In this document: piece after piece, positions 26,814-35,772 of the stretch | Position numbering within the stretch: the stretch's first letter is position 1 | Layout: the number at the start of each line of letters is the position of its first letter | DNA from: Akkermansia muciniphila | GTDB lineage: Bacteria; Verrucomicrobiota; Verrucomicrobiia; Limisphaerales; SIAT01 | DNA length: 48,323 nucleotides | Assembly (NCBI GenBank): GCA_945900775.1 | Contig: CAMDJP010000018.1 | Location: 1-48,323 of the forward strand | Direction of reading: 5' to 3' | Notes under the pieces: generated by a model | Told to the model about the DNA's origin: nothing | Seen by the model: only the letters and a program-made list of their open reading frames with translations | Database searches by the model: none | Translations under genes and position numbers: made by a program

Positions 26814-27469
26814 AACGCGCACTCTTCATCACGTTCGAGGGCACCGAGGGCGGCGGCAAGAGCACACAGATCAAGCTGCTGGCCGAGCGTCTTTCATCTC
26901 TCGGGCACACGGTTCGCGCTCTGCGCGAGCCGGGCGGAACGCCGCTCGGCGAAGAAATTCGGCACCTGCTCAAGCATCACCCCACTGGCCACGGGATGAT
27001 GCCCGAGGCCGAACTGCTGCTCATGAATGGCAGCCGTGCCCAACTCGTACGCGAGGTGATCCGCCCCGCACTCGCCGCGGGCGAGATTGTCCTGTGCGAT
27101 CGTTTCTCCGACTCCACCGTCGCATATCAAGGCTACGGCCGCGGGCTCGATCTGAAACTTGTCGAGTCAGTTATCGCCTTCGCTGTCGGCGAGACGCGCC
27201 CCGACCTGACGCTGCTGCTGCACGTGCCGCTTTCCGTGAGCGAGACACGACGGCTGTCGCGGCAGAAGGATCAACCCGCGTCCACTGATCGCTTCGAGAG
27301 AAACGACCGTGCCTTCTTCGAGCGCGTGGAGCGTGGGTTTCAAAGTATCGCCGCTGTGGAACCGGAGCGCATCCGTGTCATCGACGCCTGTCGAGAAATC
27401 GAAACCATCGCCGCCAACATCTGGGCGCACGTCGCACCGCTTCTGGGGAATGATAGCAAACAGGCCTAA
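26810..27469 (+). CDS. tmk: Thymidylate kinase Tmk
   Basis: Phosphorylates dTMP to dTDP. P-loop FEGTEGGGKSTQ near residues 8-19, substrate motif REPGGTPLGEEIR, and CDRFSDSTVAYQGYGRG with the DRY-like catalytic segment. The lid region follows (RLSRQKDQPASTDRFER). 219 residues. The start codon is TTG, overlapping the cysS stop as TTGA, so expression probably depends on coupling to cysS. Confidence 0.95.
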   Translation: MKRALFITFEGTEGGGKSTQIKLLAERLSSLGHTVRALREPGGTPLGEEIRHLLKHHPTGHGMMPEAELLLMNGSRAQLVREVIRPALAAGEIVLCDRFSDSTVAYQGYGRGLDLKLVESVIAFAVGETRPDLTLLLHVPLSVSETRRLSRQKDQPASTDRFERNDRAFFERVERGFQSIAAVEPERIRVIDACREIETIAANIWAHVAPLLGNDSKQA

Positions 27470-27756
27470 CAAGTCAGTGCATCAGGATTCCGCCCCTTGC
27501 GTCTGAGGAGAAATCAGCTCCACAGGAAAACGCCAACCGACTGCTGGAACGAATGAATGTTCGGCGGCAATGTATGATTCCGCCGGAGTTGGTAAATCTC
27601 CACCTGCGTCAGCGGTCGGATGGCTGGGCGGAGGGCACACCCGGCGTTTGCGGTTGAAGCTGAAAAAACTAGGCCCCCCGAGGATCGACTCGCTAGGGAT
27701 GAGTTATTCGCCGCGGAAAAATCTAATCCTACCACCAAAGCCCAATCGCCCGCAGG
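27470..27756. other. Gap between convergent tmk and oppC; no clear gene
   Basis: About 287 bases between two converging genes. Both strands have small open frames; the longest on minus spans 27514-27738 (74 codons, beginning 18 bases past oppC). On plus a frame reads ERMNVRRQCMIPPELVNLHL before a stop. Neither shows a recognisable domain or a good ribosome site. It may be a decayed gene or dispersed repeat; I see no clear terminator. Confidence 0.4.
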
Positions 27757-28743
27757 TCAACGAGTCAGGCGTGGTTCGAGTGCGTCCCGCAGGCCGTCGC
27801 CGAGGAAGCTCAGAGCCAGCAGCGTGCTGACGAGCGCACTGGCGGGGAATACCAGCAGCCACCAATAAACTCGGACGGGATTCAGGGATTGCGCGCCTTC
27901 CGCAATGAGCGATCCCCAGCTCGCCATCGGCGGTTGGATGCCAAGGCCCAGATAGCTGAGGAACGATTCGTAGAGAATGATCGCGGGCAGGATGAGCGTC
28001 ACATACACAATCACGATGCCGAGGATGTTCGGCAAAATGTGGTAGCGCAAAATCCTGAGGTGGTTTGCCCCCAGTGAGCGGCTGGCATCGACGAACTGCC
28101 GAGTGCGCAATGACAGCACCTGGCCGCGCACGATCCGGGCCATGGTTAGCCAGGAAACAGCACCGAGGCCGACGAAGAGGAAGAGTAGCGGAGCCCAGCG
28201 CGCGGACTCGGCACCGAAGGAACCCACCAGACGTTTCTTGACTAGCTCGTCCAGGGTGGTGATGAGCACGATCACAAAGACGATCGACGGCAGCGTGTAG
28301 AGAATATCGACGAAGCGCATCATGAGGCTGTCCCAAAGGCCGCCGACATAGCCGGCCACCGCCCCCCATACTACGCCGATGACCAACGCCACCCCCGCGC
28401 CGACTAGACCAACGAGCAGCGAAATCCGGGCGCCGGAGCAGATTCTAGCCAGCAGATCGTGGCCGTGGATATCGGTGCCGAACCAGTGCAAGCGGCCTGG
28501 CTGTTGGAATTGCGCCTCGGAAACGTCGTTTGGATTGTGAAGCATCGCCGCCGGCAATATCCCCTGGAACACTTTTTGGGGTGAAGCCGGTTTGGCGGTT
28601 TCGCTGGTGCGGGTCATGGAGAAGAGCGGCCAGAGAAGAACGAGGAGCGCGACGGCGATGATGAACCAGAGGCTGATCATGGCCGGTTTGTTCGCTCGGA
28701 AACGTAGCCAGGCCTTCTGGTTGGGGCTCAGATGCTCACTCAT
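27757..28743 (-). CDS. oppC: Peptide ABC transporter permease OppC (second cluster)
   Basis: A 328-residue permease: TM1 AMISLWFIIAVALLVLLWPL, then the OppC core FGTDIHGHDLLARICSGARI. Four further TMs and the EAA loop SRSLGANHLRILRYHILPN follow. It ends LALSFLGDGLRDALEPRLTR, the usual OppC C-terminus. The first periplasmic loop is shorter than in the other OppC here. It overlaps the upstream oppB by eight bases. No ATPase genes follow. Confidence 0.92.
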   Translation of the reverse strand: MSEHLSPNQKAWLRFRANKPAMISLWFIIAVALLVLLWPLFSMTRTSETAKPASPQKVFQGILPAAMLHNPNDVSEAQFQQPGRLHWFGTDIHGHDLLARICSGARISLLVGLVGAGVALVIGVVWGAVAGYVGGLWDSLMMRFVDILYTLPSIVFVIVLITTLDELVKKRLVGSFGAESARWAPLLFLFVGLGAVSWLTMARIVRGQVLSLRTRQFVDASRSLGANHLRILRYHILPNILGIVIVYVTLILPAIILYESFLSYLGLGIQPPMASWGSLIAEGAQSLNPVRVYWWLLVFPASALVSTLLALSFLGDGLRDALEPRLTR

Positions 28744-29698
28744 ATTTCACCCTCCGATCTAGGAGTGTGTAACTGAAGTCCACAATCAGGTTCATCACGA
28801 GGAGCAGCACGGCGTAAAGCAACACCAGGCCCATGGTCATGAGATGATCCTTGTTCAGCGAACTGTTGACCATGAAGACGCCGATGCCGGGGATGTTGAA
28901 AATGCTTTCCACCACGAACGAGCCGGTGAGCAGGTCGGCCAGCAGCGGACCGGAGTAGGAGACCACCGGCAGGATGGCGATGCGCAGGGCGTGCTTGAAG
29001 ACAACACCCATCTCGCTGCAGCCTTTCGCCCGGGCGGTGGTGATGAAGCCTTCGTGGAGGACGTTGGACATTCCCTCGCGCATCAACCGGGAGATGCGCC
29101 CCGCGAAGTATAGCCCTAGGGCGATGGACGGCAGGATTGCGTGCCACGGGGTTTCCCAGAGCGCCGCCGGGAAGATGCGCCATTTGATGGCCACGAACAT
29201 GATAAGCATTGGTGCCACCACGAAGCCAGGGATGCACACCGCGAGCACGGCGAAGAAACTTCCCGCGTAGTCCGACCACTGACCGCGCCGCATCGCTGTA
29301 AAGAAGCCAAGTGGAATACCGATTCCCTGTGCGAAAAGAAAGGCCAGCAGGCCGAGGGTGAGCGAGACAGGCAGGCCCTGGCGGACGATGTCGTTGACCG
29401 TGTGGTTGCGATATTTGGTGGAGAGCCCAAGGTCTCCCTTAATCAGGCCGCCTTTGGCCCAATGCCATTGGCCTTCGGCGTCCTTCTCCCAGCACAGCCC
29501 GAGGTAGCGGAGGTACTGTTTTAGAAACGGTTCGTCCAGGTGGTAGCGGGCCTTGAGAGCGCGCTCGATCTCCGGCGAAGCCTTGGCCCGCTCGGTATCG
29601 AACGGATTGCCTGGTGCGATCTTGACCAGCAGGAAGGCCAGGAAGGTGATGACCAGGATCAATGGAATTAAAAAGAGAAGTCGTTTCAGGAAATACAT
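28736..29698 (-). CDS. oppB: Peptide ABC transporter permease OppB (second cluster)
   Basis: A 320-residue permease starting MYFLKRLLFLIPLILVITF at the ATG 29698, 4 bases after the oppA stop. The conserved VKIAPGNPF follows TM1. GDLGLSTKYRNHTVNDIV precedes the channel core, and the EAA loop is ARAKGCSEMGVVFKHALR. The end VDFSYTLLDRRVKYE is typical. An aromatic insertion (CWEKDAEGQWHWAKGG) lies in the first periplasmic loop. Confidence 0.92.
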   Translation of the reverse strand: MYFLKRLLFLIPLILVITFLAFLLVKIAPGNPFDTERAKASPEIERALKARYHLDEPFLKQYLRYLGLCWEKDAEGQWHWAKGGLIKGDLGLSTKYRNHTVNDIVRQGLPVSLTLGLLAFLFAQGIGIPLGFFTAMRRGQWSDYAGSFFAVLAVCIPGFVVAPMLIMFVAIKWRIFPAALWETPWHAILPSIALGLYFAGRISRLMREGMSNVLHEGFITTARAKGCSEMGVVFKHALRIAILPVVSYSGPLLADLLTGSFVVESIFNIPGIGVFMVNSSLNKDHLMTMGLVLLYAVLLLVMNLIVDFSYTLLDRRVKYE

Positions 29699-29702
29699 GT
29701 CG

Positions 29703-31316
29703 TCATTTCTTTCGGCGGATTGGAGCGATGGGATGCTCATCCAGCAGGTTGAAATAAATTCCCTCGATTCTTTCGGGATCGAAAAAGTTGACGCCCGTCC
29801 GGAAATAAAGCGGGACGATGGGCAGTTCATCGCGGATGAGCAGTGTCTCGGCTTCGCGCAAAATCTCGGCGCGGCGTTTCACGTCGGAAAGCTGGTTGGC
29901 CTGGTTGAGCAGGGCGTCATAGCGGGGGTTTGCCCAGCCGGTGCGATTGTTGCCGTTGTTCGCCATGAACATGTCTAGAAAAGTGTTCGCATCGTTGTAG
30001 TCGCCGATCCAACCGCTGCGGCTCAGGTCGTAGTTTAGCGCACTCTGCTCCGCAAGGTAGACCTTCCACTCCTTCTGTTCGATCTCCACGATAATGCCCA
30101 GTTCACGTTTCCACATTTCCTGAAGCTCGACCGCGATTTGCACCGAGGTCTTCGCATTAGTGGTCAGGTAGCGGATGACGCGAAAGCCCTTGCCGCCCGG
30201 ATAGCCGGCCTCGGCAAGCAGCTTGCGCGCAAGGGCGGGATCGTAACCGAGGCCTTCCGGGGGCTGGTAATTGGCCGTGGCCGGAGGCGTGAAGCTGGAG
30301 GCGGTCTTTTCGCCACCCTTGGTGATTTTTTCCACAAGCCGTTTTTTGTCCACGGCCAGGGCGAGGGCCTTGCGCACGCGCACATCGGCGAACGGCGGGT
30401 TGGTGACGTTATAGCGGTAAAACTCGGTGCCGAGGTAATCGAAGAAATGCACGTCGCGCCGCTTCCGCAGCACGTCGAGGAGTTCGTTCGGGACGAGGCC
30501 CTTGTCCCAGATGATGTCGGCCTGGCCGGTTTCGTAGAGATTGAACGCGGCGGCCTGCGAGTCGATGGGCAGAAAATCCACGATCTCGCTCATAGTGTTG
30601 GCGGCATCCCAGTAGAGCGGATTTTTGCGGACACGGATTTTGTCGCGGATGCGCCAGAAGTCGAGGGTGTAAGCGCCGCTGGTCGGCATGGGCCGGGCCA
30701 TGAGCCATTGATCACCATATTTTTCAATGGTCTTGCGAGGCAGGATGGCCAGAGTGCGAAAGGCGCAGAGGTCGAGAAAGAAGGCGGCGGGCGCGATCAG
30801 ATCGACGCGCAGGGTTCGGGCGTCGAGCGCGTGAACCCCGAGCTGGGTGAGGTCCTTGATTTTTCCGGTAGCGATGTCCTCGGCGTTGCGTAGGAAGAAC
30901 ATTTGTCCTGCATATTCGGATGCGGTGAAGGGATCGACCACCCGCCGCCAGGACCAGACCACATCGTCGGCGGTGATAGGATCGCCAGTGGACCAGACGA
31001 GGTTGGAGCGCAGGTGAAAGGTGTAGGTCCGGCCATCGGGAGAAATCTCCCAACGCTCGGCGAGACCCGGTTCGGGAATAGCGGTCTTTGGATTCAGCCG
31101 GGTCAGGCCTTCAAAAAGGGCGCCAGCCACGCGGCCATCCGGCTGGCCGCTGATCGTGGCCGGATCAATCGACTGCGGCTCGGCGCCGTTGATGATGGTG
31201 AGGTCGGCGCGCGGCTCGTTCTTGACACAACCGACGAACAAAAATCCCGCCAACAGCAGGACGATAAAAGAAAAACACGCAGGGAGAAAGCCGCCTGACC
31301 TTCGAGGATGATTCAT
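29703..31316 (-). CDS. oppA: Peptide ABC transporter substrate-binding lipoprotein OppA
   Basis: A family-5 solute-binding protein of about 537 residues. The signal peptide ends in a lipobox (LLLAGFLFVGC), so it is predicted to be a lipoprotein processed by Lgt, whose gene is nearby. Family features: NGAEPQSIDPATISG at the mature N-terminus, then FEGLTRLNP, LRSNLVWSTGDPITADDVVWS, VRVRKALALAVDKKRLVEK and SGWIGDYNDANTFLDMF. It delivers oligopeptides to OppB/OppC directly downstream. The ATG at 31316 is preferred over one 13 codons upstream. Confidence 0.93.
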   Translation of the reverse strand: MNHPRRSGGFLPACFSFIVLLLAGFLFVGCVKNEPRADLTIINGAEPQSIDPATISGQPDGRVAGALFEGLTRLNPKTAIPEPGLAERWEISPDGRTYTFHLRSNLVWSTGDPITADDVVWSWRRVVDPFTASEYAGQMFFLRNAEDIATGKIKDLTQLGVHALDARTLRVDLIAPAAFFLDLCAFRTLAILPRKTIEKYGDQWLMARPMPTSGAYTLDFWRIRDKIRVRKNPLYWDAANTMSEIVDFLPIDSQAAAFNLYETGQADIIWDKGLVPNELLDVLRKRRDVHFFDYLGTEFYRYNVTNPPFADVRVRKALALAVDKKRLVEKITKGGEKTASSFTPPATANYQPPEGLGYDPALARKLLAEAGYPGGKGFRVIRYLTTNAKTSVQIAVELQEMWKRELGIIVEIEQKEWKVYLAEQSALNYDLSRSGWIGDYNDANTFLDMFMANNGNNRTGWANPRYDALLNQANQLSDVKRRAEILREAETLLIRDELPIVPLYFRTGVNFFDPERIEGIYFNLLDEHPIAPIRRKK

Positions 31317-31364
31317 CCCGGCCAGCACGTCGTAGGCGTCGCGCGCGGGAATCATTGCGTGGGA

Positions 31365-31796
31365 CTATTTCTTCGGCACAACCGGGGCGTTCGTCGCCGG
31401 AGAAAGTGTGTTGGTAACCGGCGCAGCAACCGGCTTGTTGGTGCTCGCCGCAGGCGCGTTGGTCGGCACTGGCAAGATGCCGGGCAATCCAGGCACCATC
31501 TTGGTCGGCGCGGACTTCTTCTGCAGCTCGTCGCTCCGACTGCTCTTGGCACGCTTAGCTTGTGCGCCGAGGAATGAGAGCGTCAGCGCGAGGCCGAGGA
31601 AAACGATCGTGGCCCACTTGGTAGCCTTGGTCAGCACGCTGCCGCTACCGGGACCGAAAAGCGCGTCGGTCGCGCCGCCGCCGAAGGCCGAGCCGACGCC
31701 GGCCTCCTTCTTCGGCAACTGGATGAGCACGAGTAAAATCAGGAACAGCGAGTCCAACACCAGAACCGCCGTCATCAAGCCAATCACGAAATTCAT
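31365..31796 (-). CDS. secG: Preprotein translocase subunit SecG
   Basis: A 143-residue protein with two TM segments: IGLMTAVLVLDSLFLILLVL and WATIVFLGLALTLSFLGAQ. The loop IQLPKKEAGVGSAFGGGATDALFGPGSGS is the SecG signature (first part IQLPKKEAGVGSAFGGG). A Pro/Ala/Thr-Asn tail makes it longer than E. coli SecG (110). SecG assists SecA-driven export through SecYEG. It begins 8 bases after tpiA and lies before oppA; the pgk-tpiA-secG order is common in bacteria. Confidence 0.92.
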   Translation of the reverse strand: MNFVIGLMTAVLVLDSLFLILLVLIQLPKKEAGVGSAFGGGATDALFGPGSGSVLTKATKWATIVFLGLALTLSFLGAQAKRAKSSRSDELQKKSAPTKMVPGLPGILPVPTNAPAASTNKPVAAPVTNTLSPATNAPVVPKK

Positions 31797-31804
31797 AAGT
31801 TAGT

Positions 31805-32569
31805 TCAAATCGAGTTCTTCACAATGTCAGCGAAGTTGCGCACCTCCAGCGAGGCACCGCCCACCAACGCACCATCGACATCCGGTTGCCCCATCAACTC
31901 GCGGGCATTGGCCGGCTTCACGCTCCCACCGTATTGAATGCGGACCCGTTTGGCAACCGTTTCGCCAAACTGCATCGCAATCTGCCCCCGGATGAACGCG
32001 TGCACCTCCTGCGCCTGCTGGCTGGTCGCCGTCTTGCCGGTGCCAATCGCCCAGACGGGCTCGTAAGCGATGATGGTCTCCTCCATCTGCTGGGGAGTCA
32101 ACCCCGTGAGGCTGCCTTTCACTTGCGTGCCAACAACCGCCTCGGTCTGCCCCGCCTCACGTTCGGCGAGCATCTCGCCGACGCAGACGATGGGCTTCAG
32201 CGACGCGGCGTGGCTGGCCAGCGCCTTCTTGGCAACAAGCACGTCGGTCTCACCGAAGAATTGGCGCCGCTCAGAATGGCCGAGAACGATATAGCGCACG
32301 GAGAATTCCTTGAGCATGCCCGCCGCGATTTCGCCCGTGTAGGCGCCGTAGCCGTACTCGCTCATTGTCTGGGCGCCGAGCTTGATGTTCGTGCCGATGA
32401 CAGCTTTGGAGACGGAGTCGAGCGCGGTGAAGGGCGGGCAGACGACGATGTCCACTTCTTTCACGGCCGCCAGTTCCATCTTCAGGCCGTTGACGAGGTC
32501 AAGCGCCTCGGCCACGGTCTTGTTCATCTTCCAGTTGCCGGCGATGATTAGCTTGCGATCTTTGTTCAT
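31805..32569 (-). CDS. tpiA: Triose-phosphate isomerase TpiA
   Basis: Interconverts dihydroxyacetone phosphate and glyceraldehyde 3-phosphate. AGNWKMNKT carries Lys14, [16 protein letters not shown] carries His98, [14 protein letters not shown] carries catalytic Glu170, and the phosphate site is [12 protein letters not shown] with GALVGGASL. 254 residues. It follows pgk by 19 bases and precedes secG by 8, so all three are likely co-transcribed. Confidence 0.97.
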   Translation of the reverse strand: MNKDRKLIIAGNWKMNKTVAEALDLVNGLKMELAAVKEVDIVVCPPFTALDSVSKAVIGTNIKLGAQTMSEYGYGAYTGEIAAGMLKEFSVRYIVLGHSERRQFFGETDVLVAKKALASHAASLKPIVCVGEMLAEREAGQTEAVVGTQVKGSLTGLTPQQMEETIIAYEPVWAIGTGKTATSQQAQEVHAFIRGQIAMQFGETVAKRVRIQYGGSVKPANARELMGQPDVDGALVGGASLEVRNFADIVKNSI

Positions 32570-32588
32570 GGGTTAAAAGGGGTGAGAA

Positions 32589-33845
32589 TCACTTTTCGCT
32601 CAACGCAGCGACGCCGGGGAGCGCTTTGCCCTCGAGGAACTCGAGGCTCGCGCCGCCGCCGGTGCTCATGAAGGTGACTTGATTGCCGAGGCCAGCTTTG
32701 TTCAGCGCCTTTACGCTGTCGCCGCCGCCGATGATGCTCTTGGCGGCGTTCTTCTGTGTGGCTTCCACCACGGCGCGCGCCACGATATTCGTCCCCTCGG
32801 CGAAGCGCTTGTCCTCGAACATGCCCATCGGACCGTTCCAGAGAATCGTCTTCGCGCTCTTGATAACCTCGGCGAAACGCTTCGCGCTCTCGGGGCCGAT
32901 GTCGAGGCCTTCCTCAGCGTCCGGAATGTCCTGCGAGGTGTTCACGCGGGGGTTCTGCAAATCAAAGATTGGCCGGCCCTTCTTATTCAGCTTGCCGCTG
33001 TCGACGGGCGTGGCGGTGATGTTATCGGTCGGCAAAAGAAGCTCCACGCCGCGCGCCTTGGCTTTCGCCATGGCGGATTTGGCGACATCCGTTTTGTCGG
33101 GCTCCACGAGCGACTTGCCGACTTTCTTGCCGTCCGCGAGGCGGAACGTATAGGCCATCGCACCACCGATGACGAGCGTGTCGGCCTTCTCCAGCAATGT
33201 GTCGATGACCTTGATCTTGTCCGAGACCTTCGCGCCGCCGAGGATGACGACAAACGGCCGCGCCGGGTTCTGCAGTTCATCGCCAAGGAACTTCAGCTCG
33301 CGCTCCATCAGTAGGCCGGCCGCACATTTGCCGCCACGACTGGCGACGATGCGAGCCACTCCCTCTGTCGAGGCGTGAGCTCGGTGGGCGGCGCCAAACG
33401 CATCGTTCACGTACACGTCAGCAATCTTGGCCAACTTCTCGGCGAAGGCTGGGTCGTTGGCCTCCTCCTCATTGTAATAGCGGACGTTTTCCAGGAGCAG
33501 GATGTCGCCGGCCTTCAGCGCGGCGGCGCCCTTCTCGACCTTCTCGCCTATGCAGTCGTCCACGAAGGCGACCGGGCGAGCGAGCATTTCGGCCAGCATC
33601 ACGGCAACTGGACCCAGGCTCATCGACGGCTCGCGCTGCCCCTTCGGTCGGCCGAGGTGAGCAGCAAGGATAACACGGGCGCCTTTCTCGATGAGGAAGC
33701 GGAGCGTCGGCAACGTTTCTTTAATGCGGGTGGAGTCGTTGATGATCATCTGACCATCCTTCTCCTCCATCGGGACGTTGTAATCCACGCGCACGAAGGC
33801 GCGCTTGCCGTGGACATCCAAGTCTTTGATCGTCAGCTTCGCCAT
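32589..33845 (-). CDS. pgk: Phosphoglycerate kinase Pgk
   Basis: Makes ATP from 1,3-bisphosphoglycerate. The substrate-binding N-domain shows [21 protein letters not shown] and [12 protein letters not shown] then [18 protein letters not shown]. The nucleotide domain shows [23 protein letters not shown] and the C-terminal [20 protein letters not shown]. 418 residues from the ATG at 33845 ([11 protein letters not shown]); an in-frame start 9 codons earlier is unlikely. First of pgk-tpiA-secG; gap is not adjacent. Confidence 0.97.
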   Translation of the reverse strand: MAKLTIKDLDVHGKRAFVRVDYNVPMEEKDGQMIINDSTRIKETLPTLRFLIEKGARVILAAHLGRPKGQREPSMSLGPVAVMLAEMLARPVAFVDDCIGEKVEKGAAALKAGDILLLENVRYYNEEEANDPAFAEKLAKIADVYVNDAFGAAHRAHASTEGVARIVASRGGKCAAGLLMERELKFLGDELQNPARPFVVILGGAKVSDKIKVIDTLLEKADTLVIGGAMAYTFRLADGKKVGKSLVEPDKTDVAKSAMAKAKARGVELLLPTDNITATPVDSGKLNKKGRPIFDLQNPRVNTSQDIPDAEEGLDIGPESAKRFAEVIKSAKTILWNGPMGMFEDKRFAEGTNIVARAVVEATQKNAAKSIIGGGDSVKALNKAGLGNQVTFMSTGGGASLEFLEGKALPGVAALSEK

Positions 33846-33917
33846 AAAAACAAGGGTGCCAACCATAGCCATCCGCGAAGGGTCGTCAAAGCGAAAACTG
33901 GGGCAAACACGCAGCCG

Positions 33918-34871
33918 TCAATGCCGCAGTCGCCCCAGCGCTTCCTCGAAATCCTCGGGCCACGGCGCCTCGACAGCAATCGGCTTGCTCATATGCGGGT
34001 CCATGAACACGAGTCGGCGTGCGTGTAGCATCTGGCGCGGCGCTTCGTAGCCGACACTCTCAGCGAGGCGATGATTCGGCCGCTCGCCGTAAGTCACATC
34101 GCCAACGAGTGGATGCCCGAGGTGCTGAAAGTGGACGCGGATCTGGTGCGTACGGCCCGTATGAATGCGCGCCTCGACCAGCATCGCACCGGTCAGGAGT
34201 TCGAGCACGCGGTAAGTTGTGAGCGCCTCGCGACCGCCCTTTGACACGACCGACATTTTCTTGCGCTGAACGGCATGCCGCGCGATGGCACCCTGAATGC
34301 TCCCCTCCTTTTTCGCTAATTTGCCGCAGACGATTGCGTGGTAAATCTTTTCGACCTTGCGCGCAGCGAACTGTGCCGAGAGCGCTAGGTGCGTCGCGTC
34401 GTTCTTGGCCACGACCAGGCAGCCGCTGGTATCCTTATCGAGACGATGGACGATGCCGGGACGGGCCACACCACCGATGCCGCTGAGTTGGCCGGCGCAA
34501 TGATGCAGAAGAGCGTTCACGAGTGTGCCCGTGGCATGTCCCGCGGCGGGATGCACGACCAACCCCGACGGTTTGTTCAAGACGAGAAGGTTGGCGTCCT
34601 CGAACAGGATGTCTAGCGCCCGCGCCTCAGGCAGCGCCTCGGCGGGTCGAGCCTCGGGCCAGCGAATCTCGACCACTTCGCCTACGCGTGGATGATGCGT
34701 GGGCTTGGTTGGTCGGCCGTTCACAAGGAGGTCACCAGCCTCGATTAAACGCTGGAAGGCGCTCCGCGAGTGAGCGGGAAACTTCTTGTGCAAAAATTTG
34801 TCGAGCCGCCCGCCCGGTAGCGTGTGCTCGATGATTACGGTTTCGCTGGTCATCGTGCGAGCGCTCATCAT
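33918..34871 (-). CDS. rluD: RluA/RluD-family 23S rRNA pseudouridine synthase
   Basis: A 317-residue enzyme with an N-terminal S4 RNA-binding domain (GRLDKFLHKKF...SRSAFQRLIEAGDLLVNG). The catalytic domain has VLNKPSGLVVHPAAGH, IVHRLDKDTSGCLVVAK with nucleophile Asp145, and GRTHQIRVHFQHLGHPLVGD. By similarity to RluD it would modify helix 69 of 23S rRNA; RluA-type relatives have other targets, so the site is inferred. It lies 3 bases after lgt on the same strand. Confidence 0.9.
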   Translation of the reverse strand: MMSARTMTSETVIIEHTLPGGRLDKFLHKKFPAHSRSAFQRLIEAGDLLVNGRPTKPTHHPRVGEVVEIRWPEARPAEALPEARALDILFEDANLLVLNKPSGLVVHPAAGHATGTLVNALLHHCAGQLSGIGGVARPGIVHRLDKDTSGCLVVAKNDATHLALSAQFAARKVEKIYHAIVCGKLAKKEGSIQGAIARHAVQRKKMSVVSKGGREALTTYRVLELLTGAMLVEARIHTGRTHQIRVHFQHLGHPLVGDVTYGERPNHRLAESVGYEAPRQMLHARRLVFMDPHMSKPIAVEAPWPEDFEEALGRLRH

Positions 34872-34874
34872 GTC

Positions 34875-35675
34875 TCAAGCGCGACTCTTCACACCGTGGT
34901 TCTTCAAGCGTCGCCAGAGCACTATACCGGTGACGACCAGCGCGACGCTAATGATCTGGGCTGTCGAGATTTTGCCACCGAGGAAGCGGATCTGATTGTC
35001 CGCGCGGAAGACTTCAATCACGCCGCGCAGGATACCGTAGCACATCAGATAAACGGCGAAAACTTGTCCGTCGAACTTCTTCCGCGGATGCAACCGCATC
35101 AGTGCCACGGCGACGAGCAGGTTGCCGACCGACTCGTAAAGCTGCACCGGATGCAACAGCACGCCCGCGCGCGCGTGCCCCTCCGAAAAACGCACAGCCC
35201 ACGGCAAATCGCAGGGCGCGCCATAACAGCAACCAGTCATGAAACACCCCACGCGGCCGAAGGCATGACCGAGTGCAATACTCGGCGCGAGCACATCGGC
35301 AGTTTTCCAAAACGGCAACTTCTTCACCCGCATATACCAGATGCCGACAATCGTCGCGCCGATTAGTCCGCCATGGAAGACGAGCCCAGCACGTTCCGTG
35401 AAGATCTTCGAGAACGGCCGGCCGGCGAACTCCTCGGACCAGTAAGTGACGACGTAAAGCCCGCGTGCGCCGATGACGCCAGCGAGGAGCACCCAGAAAA
35501 GCAAGTTGGTGATTTGCTCGGGATCAAGACCGACGTTCCGAGCGCGACGGTTGGCGGTCCACACGCCCGCGAGGAATCCCGCAGCGATCAGTACGCCATA
35601 CCAATGAACCTCGAGGCTTCCGAGTTTGAATGCGATTGGATGCACGCGCGGGAAGTCTAGGACGGATCGACCCAA
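34875..35675 (-). CDS. lgt: Prolipoprotein diacylglyceryl transferase Lgt
   Basis: Transfers diacylglyceryl from phosphatidylglycerol to the lipobox Cys of prolipoproteins at the inner membrane. Seven hydrophobic segments are seen. Family motifs: VHWYGVLIAAGFLAG, ARGLYVVTYWSE, LVFHGGLIGATIVGIW (catalytic His) and HAFGRVGCFMTGCCYGAPCD. The last is the Cys-rich variant of the GRIGNFINGE motif. 266 residues if it starts at the TTG at 35675; the start is a little uncertain. It is divergent from glnD. Pal and OppA in this window are likely clients. Confidence 0.94.
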   Translation of the reverse strand: MGRSVLDFPRVHPIAFKLGSLEVHWYGVLIAAGFLAGVWTANRRARNVGLDPEQITNLLFWVLLAGVIGARGLYVVTYWSEEFAGRPFSKIFTERAGLVFHGGLIGATIVGIWYMRVKKLPFWKTADVLAPSIALGHAFGRVGCFMTGCCYGAPCDLPWAVRFSEGHARAGVLLHPVQLYESVGNLLVAVALMRLHPRKKFDGQVFAVYLMCYGILRGVIEVFRADNQIRFLGGKISTAQIISVALVVTGIVLWRRLKNHGVKSRA

Positions 35676-35772
35676 AGTTCCAGCCCGTTCGCGGCTCGCT
35701 GAAGCTCGTTGGTGTAGCAGATTGACTTGGCTCTCTTGCCTTTATCGAGGCTTGTATCCATTCTTACCGGTC

